This document shows positions 44,454 through 54,112 of a stretch of 64,000 nucleotides of DNA, piece after piece. A model generated the notes under the pieces. That model was not told the origin of the DNA. It was given only the letters and a program-made list of their open reading frames with translations, and searched no databases. Within the stretch, counting starts at the first letter, position 1; every line of letters starts with the position of its first letter. Source of the DNA: Nostoc sp. NIES-3756 (GTDB lineage: Bacteria > Cyanobacteriota > Cyanobacteriia > Cyanobacteriales > Nostocaceae); the NCBI RefSeq assembly GCF_001548375.1, contig NZ_AP017295.1, positions 4,002,501 through 4,066,500 on the forward strand. Reading direction: 5' to 3'. A program made the position numbers and the translations under genes.

Positions 44454-45150
44454 ATGATATGGTTCAGGCTAAACTTTTTTGCCTATGATGTGTATCACAA
44501 CCCGGAAATGGCAGCATTAGGAGGAGACTTATTTGCCAATTGTGATATTATCTCCCTCCATTGCCCCCCTACCGTGTACACACATCTCTATGCTAGGTGC
44601 AGAATATGGTTTGATCCCCCTAAATCCCCCTTAAAAAGGGGGACTTTAAGAAAATTCCCCCCTTTTTAAGGGGGGTTAGGGGGGATCGAAACGCTGTGAG
44701 GCAACTTGATCAGACTTGTGTGTACACCGTAGCCATTGCCCCCTCACGCCAGAAACCCATCACATAATTAACGCGGAGGCAATAGAACAGGTAAAGCCAG
44801 GGGTAATGTTAATCAATACCAGCCGAGGAGCGTTAATTAATACTCAAGCTGTGATTGAGGGGCTTAAGACTGGTAAAATCGGCTCTTGAGGTGTGGATGT
44901 TTACGAACAGGAATCTGAACTGTTTTGTGAAGATGTATCTGGGGAAATCATTCAGGATGATATCTTCCAATGATTGACAACATTTCCTAATGTATTCATT
45001 ACCGGACACCAAGCATTCTTTACAGAGGATGCTTTACAAAACATTGTACAGACAACCCTAAATAATATTAGCAACTTTGAACAAGGTCGTTCTTATCCTA
45101 ACGAAATCCGTCATCAACCAGAAGCCGAAGGTAAAGTGTTAGTGAGTTGA
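44454..45150 (+). pseudogene. D-lactate/2-hydroxyacid dehydrogenase pseudogene (C-terminal half)
   Basis: The frame FFAYDVYHNPEMAALGG...CDIISLHCP runs to 44568. It continues after the inserted element as [27 protein letters not shown] and [11 protein letters not shown] at about 44887 (KIGS-stop) and TGA before LTTFPNVFITGHQAF follow. The tail reads TGHQAFFTEDALQNI and ends at TGA 45148. These are the D-lactate dehydrogenase motifs (HCPLT, INTSRG, GHQA). The NAD-binding N-terminal half is absent. Three defects plus truncation mean no function. Confidence 0.88.
44569..44732. mobile_element. MITE-like element, family B, inserted in a pseudogene
   Basis: A 164-bp element with inverted ends CTACCGTGTACACACA and (reversed) CTACGGTGTACACACA. 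It is flanked by an 11-bp duplication CCATTGCCCCC (44558-44568 and 44733-44743). Removing it and one repeat copy restores the dehydrogenase frame across the site (HCP-LTPE). The interior (44613-44687) holds the same GATCCCCC palindromic core as family A, in the opposite orientation. The 11-bp duplication suggests mobilisation by an IS4-like transposase, which is inference. Confidence 0.85.
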
Positions 45151-45219
45151 ATCATTTGGTAATAGGTAGTGTCTAATTACTAATTGTTTTCTGCTATTAC
45201 CAATTACCAATATAGCTTT

Positions 45220-47397
45220 TTAACCGACATGATAACTCCCCACTTCATTAGCAATGATGCCAATTAAATTTAAGCTGTTTAGAATCTCTACAGCTTGAGT
45301 TATTTCAGTTTGCGTCACCCAACCGATACGTCCTACCATAATAATTCCATTGCAGTAGGAGGCAATAATTCTACTATCAACTGTACCTAAAATTGGGGGA
45401 GCATCTATTAGTACTAAGTCGTAGGTTTCCTCAAATAACTCAATTAAATCTTTCAACCGTTGAGAACTGAGCAATTCCACTGCGTCTTCTGGTGTCGGCC
45501 CCGCAGTTAAGATGTCTATGGAAGGGTGAATTGGCTGAATATACTCGTGAACTTCGGTGTTTGTTTCATCGAGGAGGAGTAGAGATAATCCCCAGTCGTT
45601 AGATAATTGCAAAATTTTGTGGAGTTTAGGCGATCGCAAGTTAGCATCAATAAGTAGTACCCGTTTGTGCATATGCGCTGCACTAGCTGCTAAACCCAGC
45701 GCTAAGGTTGTCCGTCCTTCTCCTGGGATGGCTGAAGTCATCATCACTGACTTAAAAGAAAAAGAAGACTTCAATATTTGGGTGTTTTGGTAAACAATAT
45801 CCAAGGTTTCATGGCAAGGTAGCCAAACGTTATCCTCCTCTACAGCCGGAGTTAGGCTACGTCCCCCAAGCCAAGATAAACTGGGAAGGCGTTTTTCCAT
45901 TATCCGGGGTGCTAATTTCGGTACTGCACCTAATAGTCTTAAGTTGCTTACTCTGTGCAAATCTTGTGCAGAATGAATAATTCGATGACGCATTCCCCAC
46001 ATTAGCGCCAAAACAACACCAAAAATTGGCCCAGAAATCATCCCTACAACTATCAGCCAGAACCTATCATTACCCACAGAAGTGCCAAAAGTAGGTTCCT
46101 CTAAGAAATGCCAATCAAAACCTCCATGAGCAATTTTCATCCCCATAGACTGTTGTGCTTGCAGCATTTGCTCAAGTGTTTTACGTTGCGTTTCCACCTC
46201 TGGTAATAAACGCTGATATTCTGCAATCAAACTAGGATATTTGCTCAGTTGAGAGCGAATTTGCTGTTCTGATTCTACTAACCTTTTTTCATTAGCAGTT
46301 AACTCAGAACCAATTGTCTGTACCTGGATAAATTCTTCTACTAAACTTGGCTCAACACCAACTAAATGGCTTTGGATTTGGATACTTTCGGCTTTAATTT
46401 CTGCCGTTAACCGATTTAACTCTTGCTGTACTAACTTTAATTGACTCTGGCGTTGCTGTTGAAGACTTTGAATTACAGGAGAGTCATCGGTGTAGCGTAG
46501 TTGCTCTTTGGCTAAAGCCTGCTCAGTCTTTTGTAACTCACTCGTCAGCGTTTTATAGCGACTTGATTGAGCTATACGCATCGAAGTCATTGCTTCTTCA
46601 CTAGCAACCGCTATCTTTTCCTCTAGATTTTGATAGCGAGTTCGGATATCTTGCAGTTGAGTGCGAGTTGTTTGTAGCTGCTTTTGAGTTTCAGCTAGAG
46701 ATTTTATCAAGAGTTGACTTTGTAATTCTGGGTCTAGTACATTGTGTTTCTTGCGAAATTGTTCTAATTTTTTTTCCGCTTGCCTTACCTGTTGTTTTAT
46801 GACTGGCAATCGCGTATTAATAAATGCAAGTCCTTGATTTAACTGTTCTTGTCTTCGCTCTACATTGTAATCTTGATATACTTTCTGTAATGCTAAAAGT
46901 ACCTTTTGAGTTTTCAGTGGATCATTACCTTCAAAAGAGATTTCCCATACTGGACTAGAAACTAAGTTAGTACCTTGTTTAATTTCTAATTGTCTTACTT
47001 GTAAAGGAGATTTGCTATCTTCTGTTTTACCTTTAATATCCTCTGTAGTAATACTAGGATAATCAAAATGCAATAATCTTACTGCTTTATCTATTAATTT
47101 AGAACTCTGCATTAAGTTCTTCTGTACAGAATATTGCTCAATAGCTAATTGGGAATTGACACCATTTGTTACACCTACTCCTTCAGCTATATTAGGCGTA
47201 ATCAATATCTGCATATGACTCTTGTAAGTAGGTTTATTAGTCATTGCTACCAAGCTAGTGACCGACATGACTACACAAGAAACACCCAAGACTATAAAAC
47301 GTCGCCGCAGCAAAATCTTAGAAATATTCCTAAATTTAACTGTATTCGGTAAAGAATTGGTAACAAATTGTCCTTGTTGTAAACTAATGTTAGCCAC
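45220..47397 (-). CDS. Wzc-like polysaccharide co-polymerase with BY-kinase domain
   Basis: A 725-residue protein controlling exopolysaccharide chain length. The Wzz domain starts after helix RRFIVLGVSCVVMSVTSLVAM (about 33-53). A long coiled coil covers about 180-420, and a second helix near 445-468 leads into the cytosol. The kinase-like domain has SAIPGEGRTT (555-564), Walker A' LLIDANLRSP near 581-590 and Walker B LVLIDAPP. The Walker A lysine (GKS/T) is replaced by Arg562. The usual C-terminal tyrosine cluster is also missing, with only one Tyr near the end. It may be a weak or inactive kinase. It belongs functionally with the polymerase and GT4 genes. Confidence 0.9.
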   Translation of the reverse strand: MANISLQQGQFVTNSLPNTVKFRNISKILLRRRFIVLGVSCVVMSVTSLVAMTNKPTYKSHMQILITPNIAEGVGVTNGVNSQLAIEQYSVQKNLMQSSKLIDKAVRLLHFDYPSITTEDIKGKTEDSKSPLQVRQLEIKQGTNLVSSPVWEISFEGNDPLKTQKVLLALQKVYQDYNVERRQEQLNQGLAFINTRLPVIKQQVRQAEKKLEQFRKKHNVLDPELQSQLLIKSLAETQKQLQTTRTQLQDIRTRYQNLEEKIAVASEEAMTSMRIAQSSRYKTLTSELQKTEQALAKEQLRYTDDSPVIQSLQQQRQSQLKLVQQELNRLTAEIKAESIQIQSHLVGVEPSLVEEFIQVQTIGSELTANEKRLVESEQQIRSQLSKYPSLIAEYQRLLPEVETQRKTLEQMLQAQQSMGMKIAHGGFDWHFLEEPTFGTSVGNDRFWLIVVGMISGPIFGVVLALMWGMRHRIIHSAQDLHRVSNLRLLGAVPKLAPRIMEKRLPSLSWLGGRSLTPAVEEDNVWLPCHETLDIVYQNTQILKSSFSFKSVMMTSAIPGEGRTTLALGLAASAAHMHKRVLLIDANLRSPKLHKILQLSNDWGLSLLLLDETNTEVHEYIQPIHPSIDILTAGPTPEDAVELLSSQRLKDLIELFEETYDLVLIDAPPILGTVDSRIIASYCNGIIMVGRIGWVTQTEITQAVEILNSLNLIGIIANEVGSYHVG

Positions 47398-48127
47398 TAT
47401 ACAATTCCTCTAATGTCGGTAATAATTTGAAACAAGATAAATATTTTTGCTTGAATGTTTCTATAAAAAATCCTATTGTGAATATATATTTGTGGGCTTT
47501 TAACTGAAAAACTTATTTCTACACAAAATTTAGCTAGTGGGTGTAACAGTAATTGATAATAAGCATATAGAGCTTAAGAGGCGAAGATTATTATTGTCAA
47601 CTCCCGCTAGAGTTTTTTACCATATCCTTATTGATATAATATGGTTTATTTTTGCATTTTATGATGAAGTAAAAAATAGACTATTTCTTTATAAAGAGTA
47701 AATCAGTAATAAGTTATTAAAATTACAAGCTTAATTGGATAAATTAATAAGAAATAAGTTATTTGACTTACATAATGAGATTGGTATATAAAGCTGAATA
47801 TGCCAATATACTAGGATTTTAGATGTTTTGCGAGTGAAGCGATCGCTAAAATAATCACAACTGCTTATTTAACTCTTTGTTCAAATAAATATAAGGTTAA
47901 AATCTAGCTTATAGAAACAAAATATACATTAATAAATAATTAAAAGATTATTCAGGTATAGGTTATTGCAGTGTCGCAAGTAATTTTCTGCATAAAAGTA
48001 ATAAATATACTGTGATTTTTAATTGATATTGAATAATCAACTTAAAGCTTATTTGAAATTATATGATTATTTCCTGGCGATAGTAAAAAGCATAGTAAAT
48101 AAAAAGATTTACCTGTGACATATAAAA
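47398..48127. other. AT-rich intergenic region
   Basis: About 730 bases upstream of the Wzc-like gene, very AT-rich. One HIP1 site occurs near 47839. No frame, repeat family or stable hairpin seen other than the terminator at 48128. Likely the long promoter region of the polysaccharide gene. Confidence 0.45.
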
Positions 48128-48147
48128 AGACGCGGTTGAGCGCGTCT
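48128..48147 (-). terminator. Terminator after the DUF427 gene
   Basis: Perfect 7-bp stem AGACGCG/CGCGTCT with loop of 6, followed on the minus strand by TTTTTATA. It lies 31 bases past the stop. Confidence 0.85.
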
Positions 48148-48178
48148 CCAAAATACTTAATTGTTAGGCTTGTTAAGT

Positions 48179-48466
48179 TTAGTTGGTTTCAACTTTTACA
48201 CCTTTCCAAAAAGCAATATAACCTTCGATATTCTTAGCTTTTTCTTTTGTAGTGGGATAGTACCAAGCAGCATCCTTGTTAACTTGTCCATCAACTTCGA
48301 TACTGTAGTAACTGGCGACACCCTTCCAAGGACAAGTGGTGTGAGTTTCACTTGGCTGAAAGTATTGCTTATCAATGGCATCGGCTGGAAAATAATGGTT
48401 GCCTTCCACGACTACGGTGTTATCGCTTTCGGCTAATACGGCTCCATTCCAGATAGCTTTAGGCAT
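48179..48466 (-). CDS. DUF427-family protein
   Basis: A 95-residue DUF427 protein. The family pattern is complete: KAIWNGAVLAESDNTVVVEGNHYFP, then DKQYFQPSETHTTCPWKGVASYYSI, DAAWYYPTTKEKAKNIEGYIAFW. TCPWKG with conserved Cys and Trp is the signature. Function unknown; it is a small cytosolic beta-rich fold. It stands alone with its own terminator. Confidence 0.92.
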   Translation of the reverse strand: MPKAIWNGAVLAESDNTVVVEGNHYFPADAIDKQYFQPSETHTTCPWKGVASYYSIEVDGQVNKDAAWYYPTTKEKAKNIEGYIAFWKGVKVETN

Positions 48467-48582
48467 AAGTGCGTTTGTGATGAATGTTTACATTTAACAT
48501 TTTGACATCTTTGCACTTCAAGTATGGGGAAAGAGTATGTGTAAAAATTTAAGTAATATATATATATTGACTGCGATCGCTA

Positions 48583-49203
48583 CTACACCAAACCAGCCTG
48601 AAAAATTTGGGCTGGGGTGAGGTTTAGTTCAGGGAAAGTTTGGGAGATAATGCGATCAGTATCTCGAAACTTACTAATCTGATATTCGCCATCGACTAAG
48701 TTACACACAGATATCGTCGGTTGTTTAGGATTACCGATAAAATTGCGTCCACCCAAAGCTGCATAATCTACAATCCAGTATTCTGGTATACCCATCTCTT
48801 CATAGTCTGCATATTTTAAATAGTAATCATCCCGCCAGTTAGTGGATACAACCTCAATCACCAAAGGTATTGATTCAGCTAAACTGACGACAGATTCCTT
48901 CTTCCATAATGGTTCATTTACCAAATTCGCCTGATTTAGTACCAACACATCAGGTAAATAACCAGAATCTTTTTCCAAAGGTCTAACTATAGCTTGAGTC
49001 GGAATAACGTAAGGAAGGTTTAATCGATCAAATTCAACCGTTACTTTTCTTGCTATAAAACCCTTGACTTCCTCATGTTCCCCTACTGGTTGTGCCATTT
49101 CCACAATACTTCCATTATGTAGTTCGTAGCGTACCTCAGTATTTTCAGGTAGCCAATCGACAAATTCCGCAAAGGTTACTGGCTTGGGTATAGCTTGAGT
49201 CAT
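48583..49203 (-). CDS. Uma2-family (DUF820) predicted nuclease-fold protein
   Basis: A 206-residue Uma2 family member that looks complete. TFAEFVDWLPENTEVRYELHNGSIVEM leads, followed by SGYLPDVLVLN (Asp of the fold), IPLVIEVVSTNWRDDYYLKYADYEEMGIPEYWIVDYAALGG, and the C-terminal FPELNLTPAQIFQAGLV. The D...ExVS pattern with IVDYxALGG is typical of the cyanobacterial group. Not adjacent to any partner. Unlike the copy at 2140-2718 its C-terminus is intact. Confidence 0.9.
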   Translation of the reverse strand: MTQAIPKPVTFAEFVDWLPENTEVRYELHNGSIVEMAQPVGEHEEVKGFIARKVTVEFDRLNLPYVIPTQAIVRPLEKDSGYLPDVLVLNQANLVNEPLWKKESVVSLAESIPLVIEVVSTNWRDDYYLKYADYEEMGIPEYWIVDYAALGGRNFIGNPKQPTISVCNLVDGEYQISKFRDTDRIISQTFPELNLTPAQIFQAGLV

Positions 49204-49322
49204 AGATAATAGTGAGTTACTGCCTTGAAAATATTATCTCTAAATCTAAGAACTATGGAAAGCCGAGGTTTATCATAATTGCTTTTTTTTTTGAGGTTAC
49301 AGTAGTTATACAACTAGTTGAG

Positions 49323-49808
49323 ATGTGTATGGCAATAGCAGATGTATTTGCAGAGTATGAAGATTTAGATATCATACTACCTGGAGCTTTTTATTCTAGT
49401 TGCAGTTTTAACGGAAAGGGTACTTCATTAAATTACTACATAAATAGTGTTGATTCTCATGGGTATGATGCTGGATTGAAGTTAGACTTTTTTGATAAAG
49501 TCCGCTTTACAAACTTCAAAAAGCCTCATCCAATTGAAAAGTATGAGCCTTATTTTGATAAGTTTATAAATCCTTGCTCTTGTAGTTACGCTGAGTTTGA
49601 GCAAAAATTCATACCTTGTGGCTCCACAATAGCGAAAACAATAGATTTAATGGCACAGCATTGGAACATTGCAACAGAAAAATTTATCAATACTCTCTTA
49701 TTTGCTGGAGATTTACTATGGGACGCTGAAAATGATGGTTGGCTTGGCAACTCCTTATGGGAAGGAGGAGACTTTAAAGGTACTTTGCCTCTACCAAAAC
49801 GTAGATAA
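49323..49808 (+). CDS. Unrecognised protein, possibly an incomplete gene
   Basis: A frame giving about 161 residues from ATG 49323 (MCMAIADVF) or 159 from ATG 49329. It is rich in aromatic residues and has acidic patches: EYEDLDIILPGAFYSSC, FDKVRFTNFKKPHPIEKYEPYFDKF, then NPCSCSYAEFEQKFIPC with four Cys in a short span, and FAGDLLWDAENDGW. The upstream part of the frame, back to GTG 49212, overlaps the Uma2 promoter region and is less protein-like. No signal peptide or known domain. The Cys cluster could bind a metal. Confidence 0.5.
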   Translation: MCMAIADVFAEYEDLDIILPGAFYSSCSFNGKGTSLNYYINSVDSHGYDAGLKLDFFDKVRFTNFKKPHPIEKYEPYFDKFINPCSCSYAEFEQKFIPCGSTIAKTIDLMAQHWNIATEKFINTLLFAGDLLWDAENDGWLGNSLWEGGDFKGTLPLPKRR

Positions 49809-49849
49809 CTTTGAGTTTGCTATGGCTTTGTAAACAAGGCTAACGAAAC

Positions 49850-49872
49850 AAAAAAAAGAGGCGCATAGCGCC
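49850..49872 (-). terminator. Terminator of the flavodiiron operon
   Basis: On the minus strand a GGCGC/GCGCC stem with a 3-base loop is followed by CTC and a run of seven to eight T. It is about 30 bases beyond the stop of the gene at 49903. Confidence 0.8.
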
Positions 49873-49902
49873 CCCACTGCTTTTACTTCTGGAAAACTAA
49901 AA

Positions 49903-51633
49903 TTAATAATGGCTGCCTGATTTACGATGTTCAACAGCAGTTACACCATTACTTTCTAAAACTTCGCCCTTATTAACTACGGCATAAATTAACCGTCTGT
50001 CACCGCATTCAAGCTGATTGGTTACAGTACATTCTAAATAAGCTAATGCTTCAGTGAGAATCAAACAACCATTGTCAGCGATTTTAGTTTCTAGATTGGC
50101 AAAAGGATTATCGCCTAATGTACTTTGGCGAGAGAAATAGCGGCGGATGTTTCTACCTTCTTTGAGGATATTTAACACAAATTGATCGCCAATATGACTC
50201 ATCAAATCTACGTTTTGCTCTTGGGCGATCGCAATCATAATTCCTGGTGGGTTAAAAGTCGCCTGGGATATCCAAGAAGTTAAAATACCTTTGTGGTTTT
50301 CTTGGTCGCGGGTGGTAACTACACACAAGGAACCAATAATCCTTCCTACCGCTTGTTCGGTACGGTCTGTATTGGCTTCCGCAATTAATTGGCGTGGTGT
50401 CCGCAGTTTCTTAGTTTTCTTTAAGGTTTGGGCAAAAGTCGCACCTGCGGCTTGACATTGCTGGAGGGTTTCCTGTGTAGGACTAAAGCGGACGCGAATT
50501 GTTTCAAAACCTAAACGGTAATTGGCATCTTTGAGCTTACTTTCAATTAAATCTATAGCTTCGCCACTCCAGCCGTAGGAACCAAACACCCCGGCTAACT
50601 TGGTTTTCGCTGCTGTGGAAAGAACTATACCCAAGGCTGTTTGAATTTGTGTCGGTGCATGACCGCCTAAAGTGGGGGAACCAATAATTATGCCATCGCT
50701 GGCTTCGACGATACGGGCAATTTCGGCTGGTTCGGCAAGTTCACAGTTAAGCGACTCGACATTAACACCATTTTCAGTCAATCCACGAGCGATCGCATTC
50801 GCTAAAATCCCAGTGTTACCATAAGCAGAAGTATAAAGTAGCGCCACGTTCAAATCGAGAGATTTCTGCCCTTGACACCATTGGCGGTAATCGTAGGTAA
50901 AACGACTGAGGCTATAACGCACAACCGGGCCATGACCAGGAGCATAACATCTAGCTCCCAAGATTGCCACCTTATCTAAAGCCGCTTCTACTTGTTTGGC
51001 TTGGGGTGCATGGAGACAATCGAAGTAGTAACGACGTTCTGCGTCTAACTTTTTCCAGTCTTCATCAAATAATGTATCTTCGCAGATATGAGCGCCGAAA
51101 AACTTATCTGTGTAGAGAATCTTGGTAGCTGGGTCGTAGGTAAACAACCCATCAGGCCAACGGGGAGTAGGAACTGTGATAAATATCAGTTGATGTCCTT
51201 GTCCCAAGTCAAGAGTATCTTCAAAACGCACAGCTTGAATGCGTGATTCCCACTGAGGAAAAGCAGTTTTGAGCGCATTAGCCGCAGGACGAGAACAAAT
51301 CAGGGTAGCTTGTGGTGCTTGGGAGAGTAACTTTTCTAAGGTGACTCGGCGGTTAGGGTTAACGTGACCGAGAATAATGTAGTCGAGGGTGTTGAGATCA
51401 AGATGTTTGGCTAATTCCTCTAAAAAGATTTCCGTAAAAGACTCACCAGGGGGGTCAATCAAAGCCGTTTTATCAGCTTGGATGAGATAGGAATTAGCTG
51501 TAGTTCCCCGTTGACGGGAATACTCAACCTCAAATTTGAGACGTTCCCAAGTGCGCGATCGCAAAATTAAGGTATGTTCGCCAACATTGGCAACCTGTAC
51601 ATCTCTAGGACGACTGGAAGTAGCAATAGTCAT
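49903..51633 (-). CDS. Flavodiiron protein, Flv2/Flv1 type (non-canonical iron ligands)
   Basis: A 576-residue cyanobacterial flavodiiron protein in three domains: beta-lactamase-like (1-255), flavodoxin (about 265-405) and flavin reductase (about 430-576). The diiron site is non-canonical: His90, Asn92, Asn94, Arg95 replace HxExDH, and PRWPD has Arg in place of His, as in Flv1/Flv2. The flavodoxin loop reads LLYTSAYGNTG and the mid-loop SPTLGGHAPTQIQTALGIV. These proteins work as heterodimers with a Flv3/Flv4 partner to send photosynthetic electrons to oxygen. The partner lies upstream in the same unit. Flv2 is favoured by the intervening membrane gene, but Flv1 is not excluded. Confidence 0.8.
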   Translation of the reverse strand: MTIATSSRPRDVQVANVGEHTLILRSRTWERLKFEVEYSRQRGTTANSYLIQADKTALIDPPGESFTEIFLEELAKHLDLNTLDYIILGHVNPNRRVTLEKLLSQAPQATLICSRPAANALKTAFPQWESRIQAVRFEDTLDLGQGHQLIFITVPTPRWPDGLFTYDPATKILYTDKFFGAHICEDTLFDEDWKKLDAERRYYFDCLHAPQAKQVEAALDKVAILGARCYAPGHGPVVRYSLSRFTYDYRQWCQGQKSLDLNVALLYTSAYGNTGILANAIARGLTENGVNVESLNCELAEPAEIARIVEASDGIIIGSPTLGGHAPTQIQTALGIVLSTAAKTKLAGVFGSYGWSGEAIDLIESKLKDANYRLGFETIRVRFSPTQETLQQCQAAGATFAQTLKKTKKLRTPRQLIAEANTDRTEQAVGRIIGSLCVVTTRDQENHKGILTSWISQATFNPPGIMIAIAQEQNVDLMSHIGDQFVLNILKEGRNIRRYFSRQSTLGDNPFANLETKIADNGCLILTEALAYLECTVTNQLECGDRRLIYAVVNKGEVLESNGVTAVEHRKSGSHY

Positions 51634-51684
51634 AATTAATTCTCTTGTAAGTATTGGAAATGAAGCGATTCAATTTTGAATTGA

Positions 51685-52212
51685 TTAGTCTCTACTCCCT
51701 ACTCCCCAGCCATTTGCTTCTAATTCGGACTTATGTAGCTTTTGATAGCGTTTGGATATTCGTTGTTCTGGGTCAATACCTTCAAAGGTAGGAGGTAGCC
51801 AAACACGTAGAACAAGTAAGATTCCTAAAACTAAGAGGAAGGCGCAAGTTGCCAAAACTTGACTCCAATTAGTTTCTAATACACCTTTGACGATGACTTC
51901 CCGCAAAGCTGAGACAATGGAAACTTCTACAGCTACACCAATAGATATGCGTTGTTCTTGCAGATAAATAATCAACAGTCGGAATAACTCAACTAAGATG
52001 AGCAAGAACAAGATATCAGCAGTCACAACATGGAAATCTAGAGGTGGAAGCAGGGAAAGAAACATATCCCACACCTGAATTGCCATGAAGCAAAATAAGC
52101 CGATACACAAGGAAATTACAATCACATCTTGAATAAATTCCAAGGTGCGGACAATGCGACTCCGATTAATTTCGTAAACAGAAATTGGGTTGTCTTCTAC
52201 AGGTTTGTACAT
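51685..52212 (-). CDS. PsiE-like integral membrane protein of the flavodiiron operon
   Basis: A membrane protein of about 175 residues from ATG 52212 (MYKPVEDNPISVYEI). There are four helices: VIVISLCIGLFCFMAIQVWDMFL, VTADILFLLILVELFRLLIIYL, VAVEVSIVSALREVIVKGVL and ATCAFLLVLGILLVLRVWLP. The pattern resembles the PsiE family. Its position between two flavodiiron genes corresponds to Sll0218 in the Synechocystis flv4-sll0218-flv2 operon, which stabilises photosystem II complexes under low CO2. The upstream frame extension to 52284 is Ser-Pro repeats from a G-rich tandem repeat and is unlikely to be translated. Confidence 0.75.
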   Translation of the reverse strand: MYKPVEDNPISVYEINRSRIVRTLEFIQDVIVISLCIGLFCFMAIQVWDMFLSLLPPLDFHVVTADILFLLILVELFRLLIIYLQEQRISIGVAVEVSIVSALREVIVKGVLETNWSQVLATCAFLLVLGILLVLRVWLPPTFEGIDPEQRISKRYQKLHKSELEANGWGVGSRD

Positions 52213-52381
<169 letters not shown>

Positions 52382-52385
<4 letters not shown>

Positions 52386-54112
52386 TAATGATTCCCGACT
52401 TTGCGATGGTGAACGGCTGTGAGTGCATTGACGTTGGCGACTCTGCCTGTATGCACTGTGCTATAGATGATCCAATGGTCGCCGCAGTCCATGCGGGTGG
52501 TGATTTCGCATTCTATGTATGCTAAGGATTCTGCAAGGATGGGGGAACCATTGCTTGCGGGATAGGTTTTGATACCTGCAAAGCGGTCTGCACCGGGGGA
52601 AAAGCGTTTGAGGAAATGCCTCATTAAGCTTTGGTAGTTGTCTTCTGCCAAAACGTTCAAAACAAAGCGATCGCCTAATTGCATCAAAGATTCAATGGCT
52701 CGTTCTTTGGAGACCGCAATGGCTACTCCCAAGGGATTGAGGCTAGCCTGTGTTACCCAAGAGGCGAACATAGCACTTTGAATTTCGCCTTTTTTGGTGG
52801 TGATGATATATAAGCCAGTGCTAATTCTGCCTAAAGCTTTTTCTAAGTCAGTGTTGATGGATTTGATTTGTTTGATAGTGCGATCGCGTGTTAACCATTG
52901 TCCCAAATCTGTACCAGCTTCTTCACACAATTGCTCGATTGCTTGTGTAGGAGATTCTTTAATTAATATTGGTGGGAAAGCTTCAACTAATCCTAATTCT
53001 TGAAACTTATTTCGTAATGGAAAAACAGGCTCATCTTCTCCGCCACCAGACTCTAGTAAACCTATTGCCTGTTTTTGGTGTACAGCCGCCAAAATTATAC
53101 TTAATGCGGCTTGGGCTGTCTGTGAAGATTGAGATGGCATAGCAATTACTATACCGGAAGCTTGAGAAGCTATTTCTCTTACTTCTTGCGGTTCAGCACT
53201 GTTTAAATCTATTAATTCTACCGCTACACCAATTTTGCTACATCCATGTCCGAGAGTGTGGACTAAATGCTCACTATAACCATAATCTTCAGCATAGAAC
53301 AATGCTGCAAATGTCTCTGTTTTGGTTTGTTCTAAACTCCAGTTTTGATAACGTCCCAACCATTCAGAAATATGCCGTTTTAGTAGAGGCCCGTGTCCTG
53401 TAGCGACTGTATTTATACTTAAATTCTCAATACGTTTTAAAGCAGCCAAAACTGACCTTGCATTCGGCCCCATCAAACAATCGTAGTAATATTTAAAATC
53501 TTCTTCAATAACTGAGAAGTTTTCATCATAAGTATCATCATCGCAATAGTGCATCCCAAACACATCACAAGTAAAAAGAATACCTGTTTTGTGGTCATAG
53601 GTAAGGATTGTATCTGGCCAATGTAAATTAGGTGCAGATACAAATTCTAATTTGTGACCATTACCTAAATCTAAGGTTTCCCCACTTTTTACTTGCAAAG
53701 ATTTAAAAGGTTGGTGAATCAGATTCTCTAAAAATTGAATTGCCACCTTCGCACCAACAACAGTAATAGAAGGAGCAAGTTGCAAAATATTACTGACTAA
53801 GCCACTATGGTCTGGTTCTGTGTGACTAATAACTAAATAGTCTATCTTATTCGGGTCAATTAATCCTGACACTATCTCAAGATATAGATCCTCAAATTTG
53901 CGGTGTGAGGTATCAACTAAAGCAATTTTTTCACCTTGGATTAAGAAAGAGTTATATGTCGTACCATTGCGTAGACCAAATTCGATATCAAAACGCTCTC
54001 TATCCCAATCAAGGCAGCGAATAGCAGTTGTTTCGGCAGCAATTTCGATAGTTTGTACTGTTAAACGTCCTATATTGGCAATAGGTTGGGGAGATTCTGT
54101 GAGTGCGACCAT
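52382..54112 (-). CDS. Flavodiiron protein, Flv4/Flv3 type (canonical iron ligands)
   Basis: A 576-residue flavodiiron protein with the same three domains. The diiron ligands are canonical: His97, Glu99, Asp101, His102 in SHTEPDHSG, followed by NLHWPDT, TCDVFGMHYCDDD and GHGPLLKRH. The flavodoxin part starts AALFYAEDYGYSEHLV, and C-terminal TGLYIITTKKGEIQSAMFASWVTQASLNPLGVAIAV marks the NAD(P)H:flavin reductase domain. It is first in a unit with a membrane protein and the non-canonical Flv gene, matching flv4-sll0218-flv2. Segments such as AEPQEVREIASQASGIVIAMP fit Flv4 better than Flv3 as I recall them. Photoreduction of oxygen downstream of photosystem I/plastoquinone is the family role. 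Confidence 0.8.

Noticed and set aside
49212..49322. GTG-initiated extension of the unknown gene at 49323
   Set aside because: The extension overlaps the divergent Uma2 promoter region and is not protein-like; internal ATGs are better starts.
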